A stretch of 64,000 nt of DNA from contig CAWJEE010000010.1 in NCBI GenBank assembly GCA_963841815.1, positions 124,001-188,000 on the forward strand. Direction: 5' to 3'. A program made the position numbers and the translations under genes. Positions within the stretch are counted from its first letter, which is position 1, and each line of letters starts with the position of its first letter. This DNA comes from JAOUJD01 sp963841815. GTDB lineage: Bacteria > Pseudomonadota > Gammaproteobacteria > Burkholderiales > Burkholderiaceae_F. The notes beneath the pieces were generated by a model that made no database searches, was not told the origin of the DNA, and saw only the letters and a list, made by a program, of their open reading frames with translations. This document shows, one piece after another, positions 37,656 to 46,848 of the stretch.

Positions 37656-39026
37656 ATGACCACGCAAGCTTCCCGTCGGCAGTTCCTGCGGGCCGCGTCG
37701 GCACTCTCGGTGGCCGGTGCGGCGACGCCGTTCGCGCTGAACCTGGCCTCGATCGCCGCCGCCTCCGCACAGACCGCGGCGGACTACCGGGCCCTCGTCT
37801 GCGTGTTCCTGTACGGCGGCAACGACGCGCACAACACGGTCGTCCCGTACGACAGCGCCTCGTACCAGACCTACGCGAGCGCCCGCGCGACGCTCGCGTG
37901 GGATCGCGCGACCGAGCTGATCCCGCTCACGCCCGCCGTGCCGGCGACGGACGGCCGGCAGGTCGCGCTGCCACAGCCGCTTGCGCCGCTGGCGACGTTG
38001 TTCGACGCCGGGCAGTGCGCGGTGGTCGCGAACGTCGGACCGCTCATGGCGCCGACCAACCGAGCGAGCTACTCCGGCCGCACCGTGCCGCTGCCGCCGA
38101 AACTCTTCTCGCACAACGACCAGCAGTCGGTGTGGCAGGCCTCGGTGCCCGAGGGCGCGAAGTACGGATGGGGCGGCCGCATCGGCGACCTGCTCGCCGC
38201 GCAGAACGCGAACGCGCTGTTCACCTGCCTGACATCCAGCAGCAACGCGGTGCTGCTCAGCGGACAGCAGGTCCGTCCGTTCCAGCTCGACGCCAGCCAG
38301 GGCTCGATCGCCTTTTCGGCCCTCGGCGCCAACTCGCTGTACGGATCGGCGGCCGGTGCGACGGCGCTGCGCGCACGCCTGACGACGGCCAGCGGGCACC
38401 TGCTCGAGAACGAGCTGGGACGCGTGAACCAGCGCTCGATCGAAGGCAACGCCGCGCTGCGGGTCGCGCTGCAAAACGCGCCGACGCTGACGCCTCCGGC
38501 CGGAAACGGGCTCGCGAACCAGCTCGCGCTCGTCGCGCGCGTGATCAGCGCGCGGTCGCAGCTCGGCGCGACGCGCCAGGTGTTCCTGACCTCGCTCGGC
38601 GGGTTCGATACGCACTCCAACCAGGATACGGCCCACACGGCGCTGCTCACACAGCTCGCCGACGCGATCGGATTCTTCCAGGCGTCGATGGCGCAACTCG
38701 GCACGGCTAACAACGTCACCCTCTTCACGGCATCGGACTTCGGCCGCGCGCTGCTCTCCAACGGCGACGGTTGCGACCACGGCTGGGGTGCGCACCACTT
38801 CGTGGTCGGCGGCGCAGTGAAGGGCCGGCAGGTCTACGGCAACTTCCCCGACCTGACGGCGAACGCGCCGACCGACGCCGGCAACGGCCGGCTGATCCCG
38901 ACGACGTCCGTCGAGCAGTACGCGGCGACGATGGCGAGCTGGATGGGCGTGGGCGCGAGCGACCTGCGGCTGATCCTGCCGAACCTGCCCAACTTCGCCT
39001 CGGACAGCCTCGGCTTCATGACCTGA
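37656..39026 (+). CDS. DUF1501 protein with Tat signal
   Basis: 456 residues in one frame. The Tat motif SRRQFLRAASAL at residues 6-17 precedes a hydrophobic stretch and an AQT cleavage region, so it is folded before export. The sulfatase/phosphatase-like core is seen in VCVFLYGGNDAHNTVVPYD, LTSLGGFDTHSNQDTAHTAL, TLFTASDFGRALLSNGDGCD and HGWGAHHFVVGGAVKG, with conserved metal-type His and Asp residues. It is paired with the DUF1800 gene just upstream. Confidence 0.92.
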   Translation: MTTQASRRQFLRAASALSVAGAATPFALNLASIAAASAQTAADYRALVCVFLYGGNDAHNTVVPYDSASYQTYASARATLAWDRATELIPLTPAVPATDGRQVALPQPLAPLATLFDAGQCAVVANVGPLMAPTNRASYSGRTVPLPPKLFSHNDQQSVWQASVPEGAKYGWGGRIGDLLAAQNANALFTCLTSSSNAVLLSGQQVRPFQLDASQGSIAFSALGANSLYGSAAGATALRARLTTASGHLLENELGRVNQRSIEGNAALRVALQNAPTLTPPAGNGLANQLALVARVISARSQLGATRQVFLTSLGGFDTHSNQDTAHTALLTQLADAIGFFQASMAQLGTANNVTLFTASDFGRALLSNGDGCDHGWGAHHFVVGGAVKGRQVYGNFPDLTANAPTDAGNGRLIPTTSVEQYAATMASWMGVGASDLRLILPNLPNFASDSLGFMT

Positions 39027-39095
39027 GCCCGGCCGCGCCGCGGCGCGGGCTATGCTCGACTCCCGAACAATCCGGAGCCGAACCAGGAGCCGCCC

Positions 39096-39512
39096 ATGAG
39101 TGCCCCGCTGCCGCCCGCCAGTGCCGCCCCGTCCGATTCGCTCGTCACCACCACCCACGTCGTGTACGCGCTCCACACGCTCGGCCTCGTGATCGGTGCG
39201 TTCGGTACCGCTTCGGTGATCGGCGCGTTCCTGTTCGGCTGGCCGTCCATCATCGCGGTCATCATTAACTACGTGAAGCGATCCGAGGTGCGCGGCACGT
39301 GGCTCGAATCGCACTTCTCCTGGCAGATCCGCACGTTCTGGTGGGCGCTGTTGTGGGCGCTCGTGATCGCCGTGGTCGGAACCGTGTTCGCCATCGTGCT
39401 CGTCGGCTTCGCAATCTGGATCATCGGATTCTTCGCGCTCGGCCTCTGGGCCATCTACCGGATCACACGCGGCTGGCTTCGCCTGAAGGACCGGCAGCCG
39501 ATGCCCTCGTAG
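39096..39512 (+). CDS. Small multi-span membrane protein, DUF4870-like
   Basis: 138 residues with three to four hydrophobic segments (YALHTLGLVIGAFGTASVIG; FWWALLWALVIAVVGTVFAI; LVGFAIWIIGFFALGLWAIY). The pattern WPSIIAVIINYVKRSEVRGT and TWLESHFSWQIRTF is typical of a widespread proteobacterial membrane family of unknown role. A TATGCT -10-like element lies at about 39050. Specific function is unknown. Confidence 0.8.
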   Translation: MSAPLPPASAAPSDSLVTTTHVVYALHTLGLVIGAFGTASVIGAFLFGWPSIIAVIINYVKRSEVRGTWLESHFSWQIRTFWWALLWALVIAVVGTVFAIVLVGFAIWIIGFFALGLWAIYRITRGWLRLKDRQPMPS

Positions 39513-39738
39513 GAGGCGATGCAATGCCACTCTTCTTGGTCCGGGCATTGCGGACGCACTGACGCACCGCATGATTGAGACCCGAGTGGGTGCGGTGCTA
39601 CGCTCGCGCCCACTCAAACGCCCGGACTGACCGGGCGATCGCCAGGCGGGCCCACAAGGCGCGCCCCGGCTGCCGGCAGAAGCGAACCGCGCTCGACTGC
39701 CGCGCTCCCAAGAACACGATTTTTGGCAGGAGCCCCCC
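39513..39738 (+). promoter_or_regulatory. Structured leader and candidate promoter of the indolepyruvate oxidoreductase gene
   Basis: 226 bp without a gene. Three inverted repeats occur: GCAATGCC/GGCATTGC (39521-39551), which may end the upstream message; GAGTGGG/CCCACTC (about 39584-39615); and CGCCCGG/CCGGGCG (39619-39637). A sigma-70-like pair, TTGAGA (39575-39580) and TACGCT (39599-39604), is spaced 18 bp. The last hairpin would lie in the 5' untranslated RNA. No known riboswitch was recognised. Confidence 0.4.
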
Positions 39739-42700
39739 ATGAACGCCCCTCTCCCCGATGCCGTCCGCCGCGCACTGGCGGAGGTCACGCTCGACGACAA
39801 GTGGACCCTGGACCGCGGCCGCGCGTACATGAGCGGCACGCAGGCCCTGCTGCGCCTCGCGATGCTGCAGCACCAGCGCGACCAGCTCGCCGGCCTGAAC
39901 ACGGCCGGCTTCATCACCGGCTACCGCGGTTCGCCGCTCGGAGCGGTGGACCAGACGGCGTGGAAAGCCCGCCAGCATCTCGAACGCCACGCCATCCGCT
40001 TCCAGCCCGGACTCAACGAAGACCTCGCCGCCACCTCGGTGTGGGGCACGCAGCAGCTCAACCTGTTCGAGGGCGCGAAGGTCGATGGCGTCTTTTCGAT
40101 GTGGTACGGCAAGGGCCCGGGAGTCGATCGCTGCGGCGACGTGTTCAAGCACGCGAACGCGGCCGGCACCAGCCGGCACGGCGGCGTGCTGGCGCTCGCC
40201 GGCGACGACCACGGCGCCAAGTCGTCGACGCTGCCCCATCAGTCGGACCACATCTTCAAGGCGTGCATGATGCCGGTGCTGTTCCCGGCCACCGTCCAGG
40301 AGTACCTCGATCTCGGCCTGCACGGCTTCGCGATGAGCCGCTACGCCGGCGTCTGGGTCGCGATGAAGACCGTGACCGAAGTCGTCGAGGCGTCGGCCTC
40401 GGTCATCGTCGATCCCGAGCGCGTGGACATCCAGCTGCCGGCAGACTTCCGCATGCCCCCCGCCGGGCTCAACATCCGCTGGCCCGACAGCGCGCTGGAC
40501 ATGGAAGCGCGGCTGCTCGACTACAAGCTGTACGCGGCGCTCGCCTACTGCCGCGCCAACAGGCTCAACCACACGGTGATCGACTCGCCGCACGCGCGCT
40601 TCGGCATCGTCGCCAGCGGCAAGGCGTTTCTCGACACGCGCCAGGCGCTCGCGGACCTCGGTCTCGACGACGCGACCTGCGCCGACATCGGCATCCGCCT
40701 CTTCAAGTGCGGGATGGTGTGGCCGCTCGAAGCGACCGCGATCCGCGGCTTCGCCGAGGGACTCGAGGAGATCCTGGTCGTCGAGGAGAAGCGGCAGCTG
40801 CTCGAATACCAGCTGAAGGAAGAACTGTTCTCGTGGATCGGGACCGGCAAGCGCATTCCGCGCGTGATCGGCAAGTTCGACGAGAAGGATGGCGGCGAGT
40901 GGGCGGTGCCGCAGGGCAACTGGATCCTGCCCGCGCACTACGAGTTTTCGCCCGCGATCGTCGCGAAGGCGATCGCCCAGCGGATCGGCAAGCTGGAGCT
41001 GCCCGCGGACATCCGTGCGCGCATGCAGGCGCGGCTCGCCGTCATCGAGGCGAAGGAGAAGGCGCTGGCGCGGCCGCGCGTGGTCTCCGAGCGCAAGCCC
41101 TGGTTCTGCTCCGGTTGCCCGCACAACACGTCGACCAACCTGCCGGAAGGGTCGCGCGGGGTCGCGGGCATCGGCTGCCACTACATGGTCGTGTGGATGG
41201 ACCGCAACACGTCCACCTACACCCAGATGGGCGGCGAAGGCGTGCCGTGGATCGGCCAGGCGCCTTTCACGAACGAGAAGCACATCTTCGCGAACCTCGG
41301 CGACGGCACCTACTTCCACTCGGGATCGCTCGCCGTGCGCGCCGCGGTGGCGGCCGGCGTTCGCATCACCTACAAGATCCTGTTCAACGACGCCGTCGCG
41401 ATGACGGGCGGACAGCCGACCGACGGCCAGATCACCGCGCCGCTGATCACGCAGCAGATGGCGGCCGAGGGCGTGCAGAAGATCGTCATCGTCACGGACG
41501 AGCCGGAGAAATACGACTCGACCAGCGAGATCGTCCACACCGCGGTGAACGCGCACGGCGCCACCGGCAACGCGTGGAAGCTCGCCCCCGGCGTGACCGT
41601 GCATCACCGCGACGAGCTCGAGCGCATCCAGCGCGAGCTGCGCGAGTACCCCGGCGTGTCGGTGCTGATCTACGACCAGACCTGCGCGTCCGAGAAGCGG
41701 CGCCGGCGCAAGAAGAACACGCCCCGGAAGGTCGCCTTCCCGGATCCCGCGCGCCGGGTCGTCATCAACGACCTCGTGTGCGAGGGCTGCGGCGACTGCA
41801 GCGTGAAGTCGAACTGCCTGTCGGTGGAGCCGCTCGAGACCGAGTTCGGCCGCAAGCGCCAGATCAACCAGTCCTCGTGCAACAAGGACTACTCGTGCCT
41901 GAAGGGCTTCTGCCCGAGCTTCGTCACCGTCGAAGGCGGCAAGCTGCGCAAGGGCAAGGCCTCGGCCGCGGGAACGGTGCCCGACCTGCCGCACCCGACC
42001 GTGGCGTCGCTGCGCGATCGCGGCTCGTACGGCATCGTCATCACCGGGGTGGGAGGCACGGGCGTGGTCACGATCGGCCAGCTGCTCGGAATGGCCGCGC
42101 ACCTCGAGGGCAAGGGAGTGTCGGTGCTCGACATGGCCGGCCTCGCGCAGAAGGGCGGCGCGGTCTTCTCGCACGTGCAGATCGCACCGCGGCAGCAGGA
42201 CCTGTTCGCGACGCGGATCGCGATGGGCGATGCCGATGTGCTGCTGGGTTGCGACCTGGTCGTGACGTCGTCGAACGAGGCGCTGTCCAAGGTCCACACG
42301 AACCGCACCCGCGCGCTGGTGAACACGTCGGAGTCGCCGACCGCCGACTTCGTCCGCAATCCCGACTGGCAGTTCGGCAGCCCCAACCTCGCCCAGCAGG
42401 TGCGCGAAGCGGTCGGGGACAGCGAGTGCGCGTTCGTCGACGCCAACGCGCTGGCAAGTGCGCTGATGGGCGACGCGATCTACACCAACCCGTTCATGCT
42501 GGGCTACGCGTGGCAGAAGGGCTGGCTGCCGCTCGCTTACGAAACCATGGTGCGCGCGATCGAGATCAACGGGGTCGCGGTCGACAACAACCGCAAGGCA
42601 TTCGAGTGGGGACGCTATGCCGTGCACGACCTCGATGCCGTGCGGCGGGCCGCGTTCCCGGACAACGTGGTCGAACTGAAGCGGTTCTCCAGTTCGCTGG

Positions 42701-43365
42701 AAGAACTCGTGGCGCGCCGCGTCGAGTTCCTCACCGGTTACCAGAACGCGAAGTACGCGCAGCGCTATGCGGCCCTGGTGGAGCGAGTGCGCAAGGTCGA
42801 GTCGGACCGCCTGCAGTCGAGCAAGCTCGCAGAGGCGATCGCCCGCAACTACTTCCGCCTGCTGGCGTACAAGGACGAGTACGAAGTGGCGCGCCTGCAC
42901 TCGGACCCGGCGTTCCGCGCGAGGATCGCCGCGCAGTTCGAGGGCGACTACTCGCTGAACTTCTACCTGGCGCCTCCGCTGCTCTCGAAGGTCGATCCGG
43001 ACACCGGCCACCCGCGGAAGAAGCGCTACGGGCCGCGGATGATGACGGCCTTCTCGATCCTCGCGAAGCTGAAGGGCTTGCGGGGAACGCCGCTCGACAT
43101 CTTCGGCCGCACCGCCGAGCGGCGCACCGAGCGGCAGCTGATCGCCGACTACGAAGCGCTGGTCGACGAACTGCTCGCGAAGCTCGACCGCGACAACCAC
43201 GCGGTCGCGCTGCAGCTCGCCGCATTGCCCGAGGAGATCCGTGGCTTCGGGCACGTCAAGGAGAACAACCGGCGGAGCGCACGGGTCAGATGGACCGAGT
43301 TGCTCGCGCGGTTCCGCGGCCAGCAGGTCGCGCAGGTGATCCGGATGCCGTCGAGGGCCGCCTGA
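39739..43365 (+). CDS. Fused indolepyruvate ferredoxin oxidoreductase
   Basis: 1208 residues, one uninterrupted frame. It fuses the TPP-dependent alpha part (AGFITGYRGSPLGAVDQ; PGLNEDLAATSVWGTQQLN), the TPP-binding core (FCSGCPHNTSTNLPEGSRG; HIFANLGDGTYFHSG), cysteine-rich Fe-S motifs (CEGCGDCSVKSNC; CNKDYSCLKGFC) and the gamma part (GIVITGVGGTGVVTIGQLLG). It oxidatively decarboxylates aryl pyruvates made by transamination of aromatic amino acids to aryl-acetyl-CoA, passing electrons to ferredoxin. The ATG has AGGAG eight bases upstream, and an intrinsic terminator follows. Confidence 0.95.
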   Translation: MNAPLPDAVRRALAEVTLDDKWTLDRGRAYMSGTQALLRLAMLQHQRDQLAGLNTAGFITGYRGSPLGAVDQTAWKARQHLERHAIRFQPGLNEDLAATSVWGTQQLNLFEGAKVDGVFSMWYGKGPGVDRCGDVFKHANAAGTSRHGGVLALAGDDHGAKSSTLPHQSDHIFKACMMPVLFPATVQEYLDLGLHGFAMSRYAGVWVAMKTVTEVVEASASVIVDPERVDIQLPADFRMPPAGLNIRWPDSALDMEARLLDYKLYAALAYCRANRLNHTVIDSPHARFGIVASGKAFLDTRQALADLGLDDATCADIGIRLFKCGMVWPLEATAIRGFAEGLEEILVVEEKRQLLEYQLKEELFSWIGTGKRIPRVIGKFDEKDGGEWAVPQGNWILPAHYEFSPAIVAKAIAQRIGKLELPADIRARMQARLAVIEAKEKALARPRVVSERKPWFCSGCPHNTSTNLPEGSRGVAGIGCHYMVVWMDRNTSTYTQMGGEGVPWIGQAPFTNEKHIFANLGDGTYFHSGSLAVRAAVAAGVRITYKILFNDAVAMTGGQPTDGQITAPLITQQMAAEGVQKIVIVTDEPEKYDSTSEIVHTAVNAHGATGNAWKLAPGVTVHHRDELERIQRELREYPGVSVLIYDQTCASEKRRRRKKNTPRKVAFPDPARRVVINDLVCEGCGDCSVKSNCLSVEPLETEFGRKRQINQSSCNKDYSCLKGFCPSFVTVEGGKLRKGKASAAGTVPDLPHPTVASLRDRGSYGIVITGVGGTGVVTIGQLLGMAAHLEGKGVSVLDMAGLAQKGGAVFSHVQIAPRQQDLFATRIAMGDADVLLGCDLVVTSSNEALSKVHTNRTRALVNTSESPTADFVRNPDWQFGSPNLAQQVREAVGDSECAFVDANALASALMGDAIYTNPFMLGYAWQKGWLPLAYETMVRAIEINGVAVDNNRKAFEWGRYAVHDLDAVRRAAFPDNVVELKRFSSSLEELVARRVEFLTGYQNAKYAQRYAALVERVRKVESDRLQSSKLAEAIARNYFRLLAYKDEYEVARLHSDPAFRARIAAQFEGDYSLNFYLAPPLLSKVDPDTGHPRKKRYGPRMMTAFSILAKLKGLRGTPLDIFGRTAERRTERQLIADYEALVDELLAKLDRDNHAVALQLAALPEEIRGFGHVKENNRRSARVRWTELLARFRGQQVAQVIRMPSRAA

Positions 43366-43402
43366 CGCGCGGGCACCAGGAATCAGGAGACCTCCATGCG
43401 GT

Positions 43403-43427
43403 AGGGGCGCCGCTGGCGCCCCTTTTT
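43403..43427 (+). terminator. Rho-independent terminator after the indolepyruvate oxidoreductase
   Basis: AGGGGCGCC (43403-43411), a three-base loop and GGCGCCCCT (43415-43423) form a 9-bp GC-rich stem followed directly by TTTTT. It is the clearest intrinsic terminator in the window and shows the oxidoreductase is transcribed alone. Confidence 0.93.
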
Positions 43428-43519
43428 CATTGATGGAACACTAGACGCAGATCGCGGTTACCCCTTCACGATGGCGGCAACACCAGCCGGCGGGGCGGGG
43501 ACACATGGGAGCCAGGGCA

Positions 43520-43900
43520 ATGAGTAACGAGGGCGGCTGTTGCGGGGGTAACGTGTTCACGGATCTCGAGCCCGCCAGGCAGGCCGAGTACCTCGCGATG
43601 CTGGCGCAGGAAGCGCGGTTGCTGGAGTTCTCCCTCGAAGGCGAAGACTCCGAGTGCAGGCGCATCGGCGACCGCCTGCAGCGTGCGTTGGAAGGTGCAC
43701 TCGACGCCGACGGGCCGGACGAGACCGAAGGTGCGCGCGGTGAACTCGAAGAAGTGCTGACCGGCGCCCGCGATGCGGGCCTGCGCCTGTCGGCGCACCT
43801 GAGCGAGGTCGACGTCGACGGCATCCTCGGCACGATGAAGATGCGCGTGCTGAGCACCGTGCTTGCGCCGCCGGCGCAAGCGCAGGCAATGAGCACCTGA
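43520..43900 (+). CDS. Small acidic protein of unknown function
   Basis: 126 residues from ATG 43520, which has GGGAG eight bases upstream; an in-frame ATG at 43505 would add five residues. It starts MSNEGGCCGGN, a cysteine pair flanked by glycines, then is largely acidic and helical (ARQAEYLAMLAQEARLLEFS; GARGELEEVLTGARDAGLRL). No membrane span or signal. Family not recognised. It lies just after a terminator, so it has its own promoter, and is convergent with the DUF3108 gene. Confidence 0.65.
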   Translation: MSNEGGCCGGNVFTDLEPARQAEYLAMLAQEARLLEFSLEGEDSECRRIGDRLQRALEGALDADGPDETEGARGELEEVLTGARDAGLRLSAHLSEVDVDGILGTMKMRVLSTVLAPPAQAQAMST

Positions 43901-43910
43901 GGACCGGCCC

Positions 43911-45012
43911 TCAGGGCTTCACGACCTCTTCCTGGCTCGGTACGCGCGGCGGCTCCTCGCCGGGCAGGGCAGCGAGCACGCTGTCCCACACCTCGTCGTT
44001 GGTGTCGGTGAAGCGCAGCCTCACCGGCAGCCACTGATAGTCGGGCGCCATCCAGATCTCAACCCGCCGGGTGGCATTCGGCCCCCGCAGCCGATCGAGC
44101 TTCAGCGCGCGCACGTCCCTGCCACCGATGCGGACCGGCTCGAATGCCTCCGCGCGGAAGACGTAGGTCTCGATGTTGCGTCGAGCCACCTGGAAGCTGA
44201 TCTCGGCGCCCGGCGTGAAGCGCGAGGGGTACGCCTGGGCGAGCAGCGGCAGGTGGAACTGCAGCGACAGCGGATCCTGCACGCCCTCGAGGAAGCCCGC
44301 CGGCTGGCCGGCCCCGCGGCCGGCGAACTGGACGACGCGGGTCGTCCAGTCGAACTCCGCGCGGAGCTCGCGGTTGGCGATCACGACGCGTTCGACGTAC
44401 CTTTCAGGCGCGATGCCGAAGCCTTGCAGTGAACCGCTGGACTTCAGGTCGAGCAGCCCTGCCGGATCGACCGTACGCAGCCAGAGCTCGTACCGGCCGC
44501 GCGCCGTGTCGACGATCCAGTCGACGAAAGTCATTGCCTGGATTCCCCGCATTCGCGTGTACGTCGTGCGATAGGCGATGCGGCCGGTCTTCGGCACTTC
44601 GTCCACGCCCGGAGGCAGGCGAGGCTGCTCCGGCACCGGCGGCGCGGGTGGCACAGGCGAATCGACCGGAGGTTGCAGGAGCCGGCTCCTCTGGCGGCGG
44701 CGGCGGCTCGGGTTCGACCGGCGCGGGCGCTGGAGTCGAGGCCACCGGCGGCAGCGACGGTGCGTTCGCCGCCCGCGGGCGCGGCGGTCGCGGCGGAGCT
44801 GCGGTCGGTGCCGCCGCAGGAGGAGGCGCCGGCGGCGTGATCAGGGACACGGCGAGCGTTCTCTGCGTCGTGTCCTCGGGCTTCAGCGTGTCGAGGCCGG
44901 CGGCCACTTCGTACAGTCCGCACGCGTGCAGGCCGAAGACCGCGGCGAGCACGATCGCGATGCGCCACGCGGTCGCGGGTCGCAGCGGCTGGCCGAGAAA
45001 CGTGAGCGGCAT
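43911..45012 (-). CDS. DUF3108 protein with N-terminal anchor and Pro-rich linker (frameshift near 44677)
   Basis: About 366 residues when joined. ATG 45012 opens an N-terminal membrane anchor (WRIAIVLAAVFGLHACGLYE) and a long Pro/Ala linker like that of TonB-type proteins. After EEPAPA the frame shifts by one base and continues PPVDSPVPPAPPVPEQ into the DUF3108 domain (TGRIAYRTTYTRMRGI; ERYVERVVIANRELRAEFDW; RVEIWMAPDYQWLPVRLRF). The family is periplasmic and of unknown function. A downstream GTG at 44654 would give an anchorless product. Confidence 0.82.
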
Positions 45013-45109
45013 CGAAGGCGAGCGGGCGAGCGGGAAAGTGGAGGCAGGAAAGCGAGGGCCCGGCCGCTAAGATACAGAGATCCCGACAGGCCCGGACTGC
45101 ACAGGAGCA

Positions 45110-46099
45110 ATGAAACTCGCCACGCTGAAGGACGGGTCGCGCGATGGACAACTCGTCGTCGTTTCGCGCGATCTCGCGCTCGCTCACCATGCGGCCGGCA
45201 TCGCGCCGCGCCTGCAGTCGGTGCTGGACGACTGGAGCTTCCTGGCACCGCAGCTCGACGACCTCTACCAGACGCTGAACGAGGGACGCGCGCGCCATGC
45301 GTTCCCCTTCGACCCCCGGCTGGCGATGGCGCCCCTGCCCCGCGCCTACCAGTGGGCCGACGGTTCCGCCTACGTGAATCACGTCGAACTCGTCCGCAAG
45401 GCGCGCGGCGCGGAGATGCCCGAGTCGTTCTGGACGGATCCCCTGATGTACCAGGGCGCCAGCGACGAACTGCTGGGCCCGCGCGACGACATCGTCTGCC
45501 CCAGCGAGGAATTCGGCATCGACTTCGAAGCGGAGGTCGCGGTCGTCACCGACGACGTGCCGATGGGAACGAAACGCGCGGACGCCGGCGACCACATCCG
45601 GCTGCTGATGCTGGTGAACGACGTCAGCCTGCGCAACCTGATCCCGGCCGAGTTGGCAAAGGGTTTCGGCTTCTTCCAGAGCAAGCCCGCCACCGGATGC
45701 TCGCCCGTGGCCGTGACTCCGGATGAGCTCGGCGGTGCGTGGAAGGACGGCAAGGTCCATCTTCCGCTGGTGGTGCACTGGAACCAGGTGAAGGTCGGCG
45801 CACCGAACGCCGGGGAGGACATGACCTTCGACTTCGCGCAGCTGATCGCGCACGTCGCGAAGACGCGCAACGCGCGGGCCGGCTCGATCATCGGCTCGGG
45901 GACCGTCTCCAACCTCGATCGCAGCCACGGTTACTGCTGCATCGCGGAGAAGCGCAGCCTCGAGATGATCGAATCGGGCGCCGCCTCGACGCCGTTCATG
46001 AGGTTCGGGGACACGGTGCGGATCGAGATGTTCGACGATCGAGGCAGTTCGATCTTCGGCGCGATCGAACAAAGGGTTGCGCCACTCGCCCGGCGCTAG
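45110..46099 (+). CDS. Fumarylacetoacetate hydrolase-family protein
   Basis: 329 residues, one frame. The FAH fold with its metal-binding acidic set is visible (EEFGIDFEAEVAVVTDDVPM) as is the conserved KGFGFFQSKPATGCSPVAVT and GSGTVSNLDRSHGYCCIAEK. The family includes fumarylacetoacetase, the last step of homogentisate breakdown, which fits hppD at 15.7 kb; other beta-diketone hydrolases share the fold, so the substrate is inferred. It is divergent from the DUF3108 gene across 97 bp. Confidence 0.9.
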   Translation: MKLATLKDGSRDGQLVVVSRDLALAHHAAGIAPRLQSVLDDWSFLAPQLDDLYQTLNEGRARHAFPFDPRLAMAPLPRAYQWADGSAYVNHVELVRKARGAEMPESFWTDPLMYQGASDELLGPRDDIVCPSEEFGIDFEAEVAVVTDDVPMGTKRADAGDHIRLLMLVNDVSLRNLIPAELAKGFGFFQSKPATGCSPVAVTPDELGGAWKDGKVHLPLVVHWNQVKVGAPNAGEDMTFDFAQLIAHVAKTRNARAGSIIGSGTVSNLDRSHGYCCIAEKRSLEMIESGAASTPFMRFGDTVRIEMFDDRGSSIFGAIEQRVAPLARR

Positions 46100-46126
46100 C
46101 AGACTCCGGGGCAGGAGGAGCCACCA

Positions 46127-46848
46127 ATGAAGAACAGGGGACCAGGCACAGGGCTGCCTTTCGCCAACACGATGGGCGACAGCATGGACCTGATGCGCAA
46201 GATGTGGGGCATGGCCGGGCTGCCCGGCATCCCCAGCCCCGCGAACCTCGCGTCGATGGCGATGCGGCTGCCGCAGCAGTTGCCGAGCATGGTCGCGCCG
46301 ACGTTCGACGTGAACGAGCTCGACAAGCGCATCGCCGACCTGCGCGCGGTGGAGCAGTGGCTCGAGCTGAACGGAAGCATGCTGCGCACGACGATCCAGA
46401 CGCTCGAGGTGCAGCGCGCGACGATCGCCACATTGAAGGGCATCAGCGGGGCCATGCTGGCGCCGCTCACCAAGCCCGGCCAGAAGGCCGACGTCAGCGC
46501 CGTGGCGATGCCGCCCTTCCCGATGCCGCCGCCCGAGCCGGCGGCCGAGCCCGCGCCGTCGCCCGCGAGGAAGAGCAGTCAAAGGCGCCACAAGGCGAAG
46601 CCCGCCCATGCACCGACGGTCACCGAGGCACCGTTGAATCCCACCGCGTGGTGGAACACGCTGCAGGATCAGTTCACCAAGATCGCAGCGAGCGCTGCCG
46701 CGGGCGCCGCTGCCGGCGACCAGCAGGCGCCGGCGAAGAAGTCGTCGAAGACAGCGGGCACCCGGCGCGCGCGCAAGGGCGGGCGAGGCTCGCGCGGACG
46801 AAGGCCGTCTGCGCGCGGCCCCGCCGTCGTCTCAGACGGTGTAGTTGA
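46127..46848 (+). CDS. phaM: PhaM-type polyhydroxyalkanoate granule regulator
   Basis: The PhaM core is clear: MDLMRKMWGMAG near the N-terminus and VNELDKRIADLRAVEQWLEL with MLRTTIQTLEVQRATIATL. It is followed by a Pro-rich linker and a Lys/Arg/Ala-rich tail (KKSSKTAGTRRARKGG) that in Ralstonia PhaM binds DNA, tying PHA granules to the nucleoid and activating PHA synthase. The uninterrupted frame continues to 46954 through the convergent SDR gene with non-typical sequence; a shift in the tail giving a stop near 46848 is more likely. PHA storage is therefore expected in this organism. Confidence 0.82.

Noticed and set aside
39598..43254. A 1218-codon minus-strand frame opposite the indolepyruvate oxidoreductase, annotated-looking in length
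   Set aside because: Antisense shadow of a fully conserved gene; low-complexity composition and no recognisable motif.
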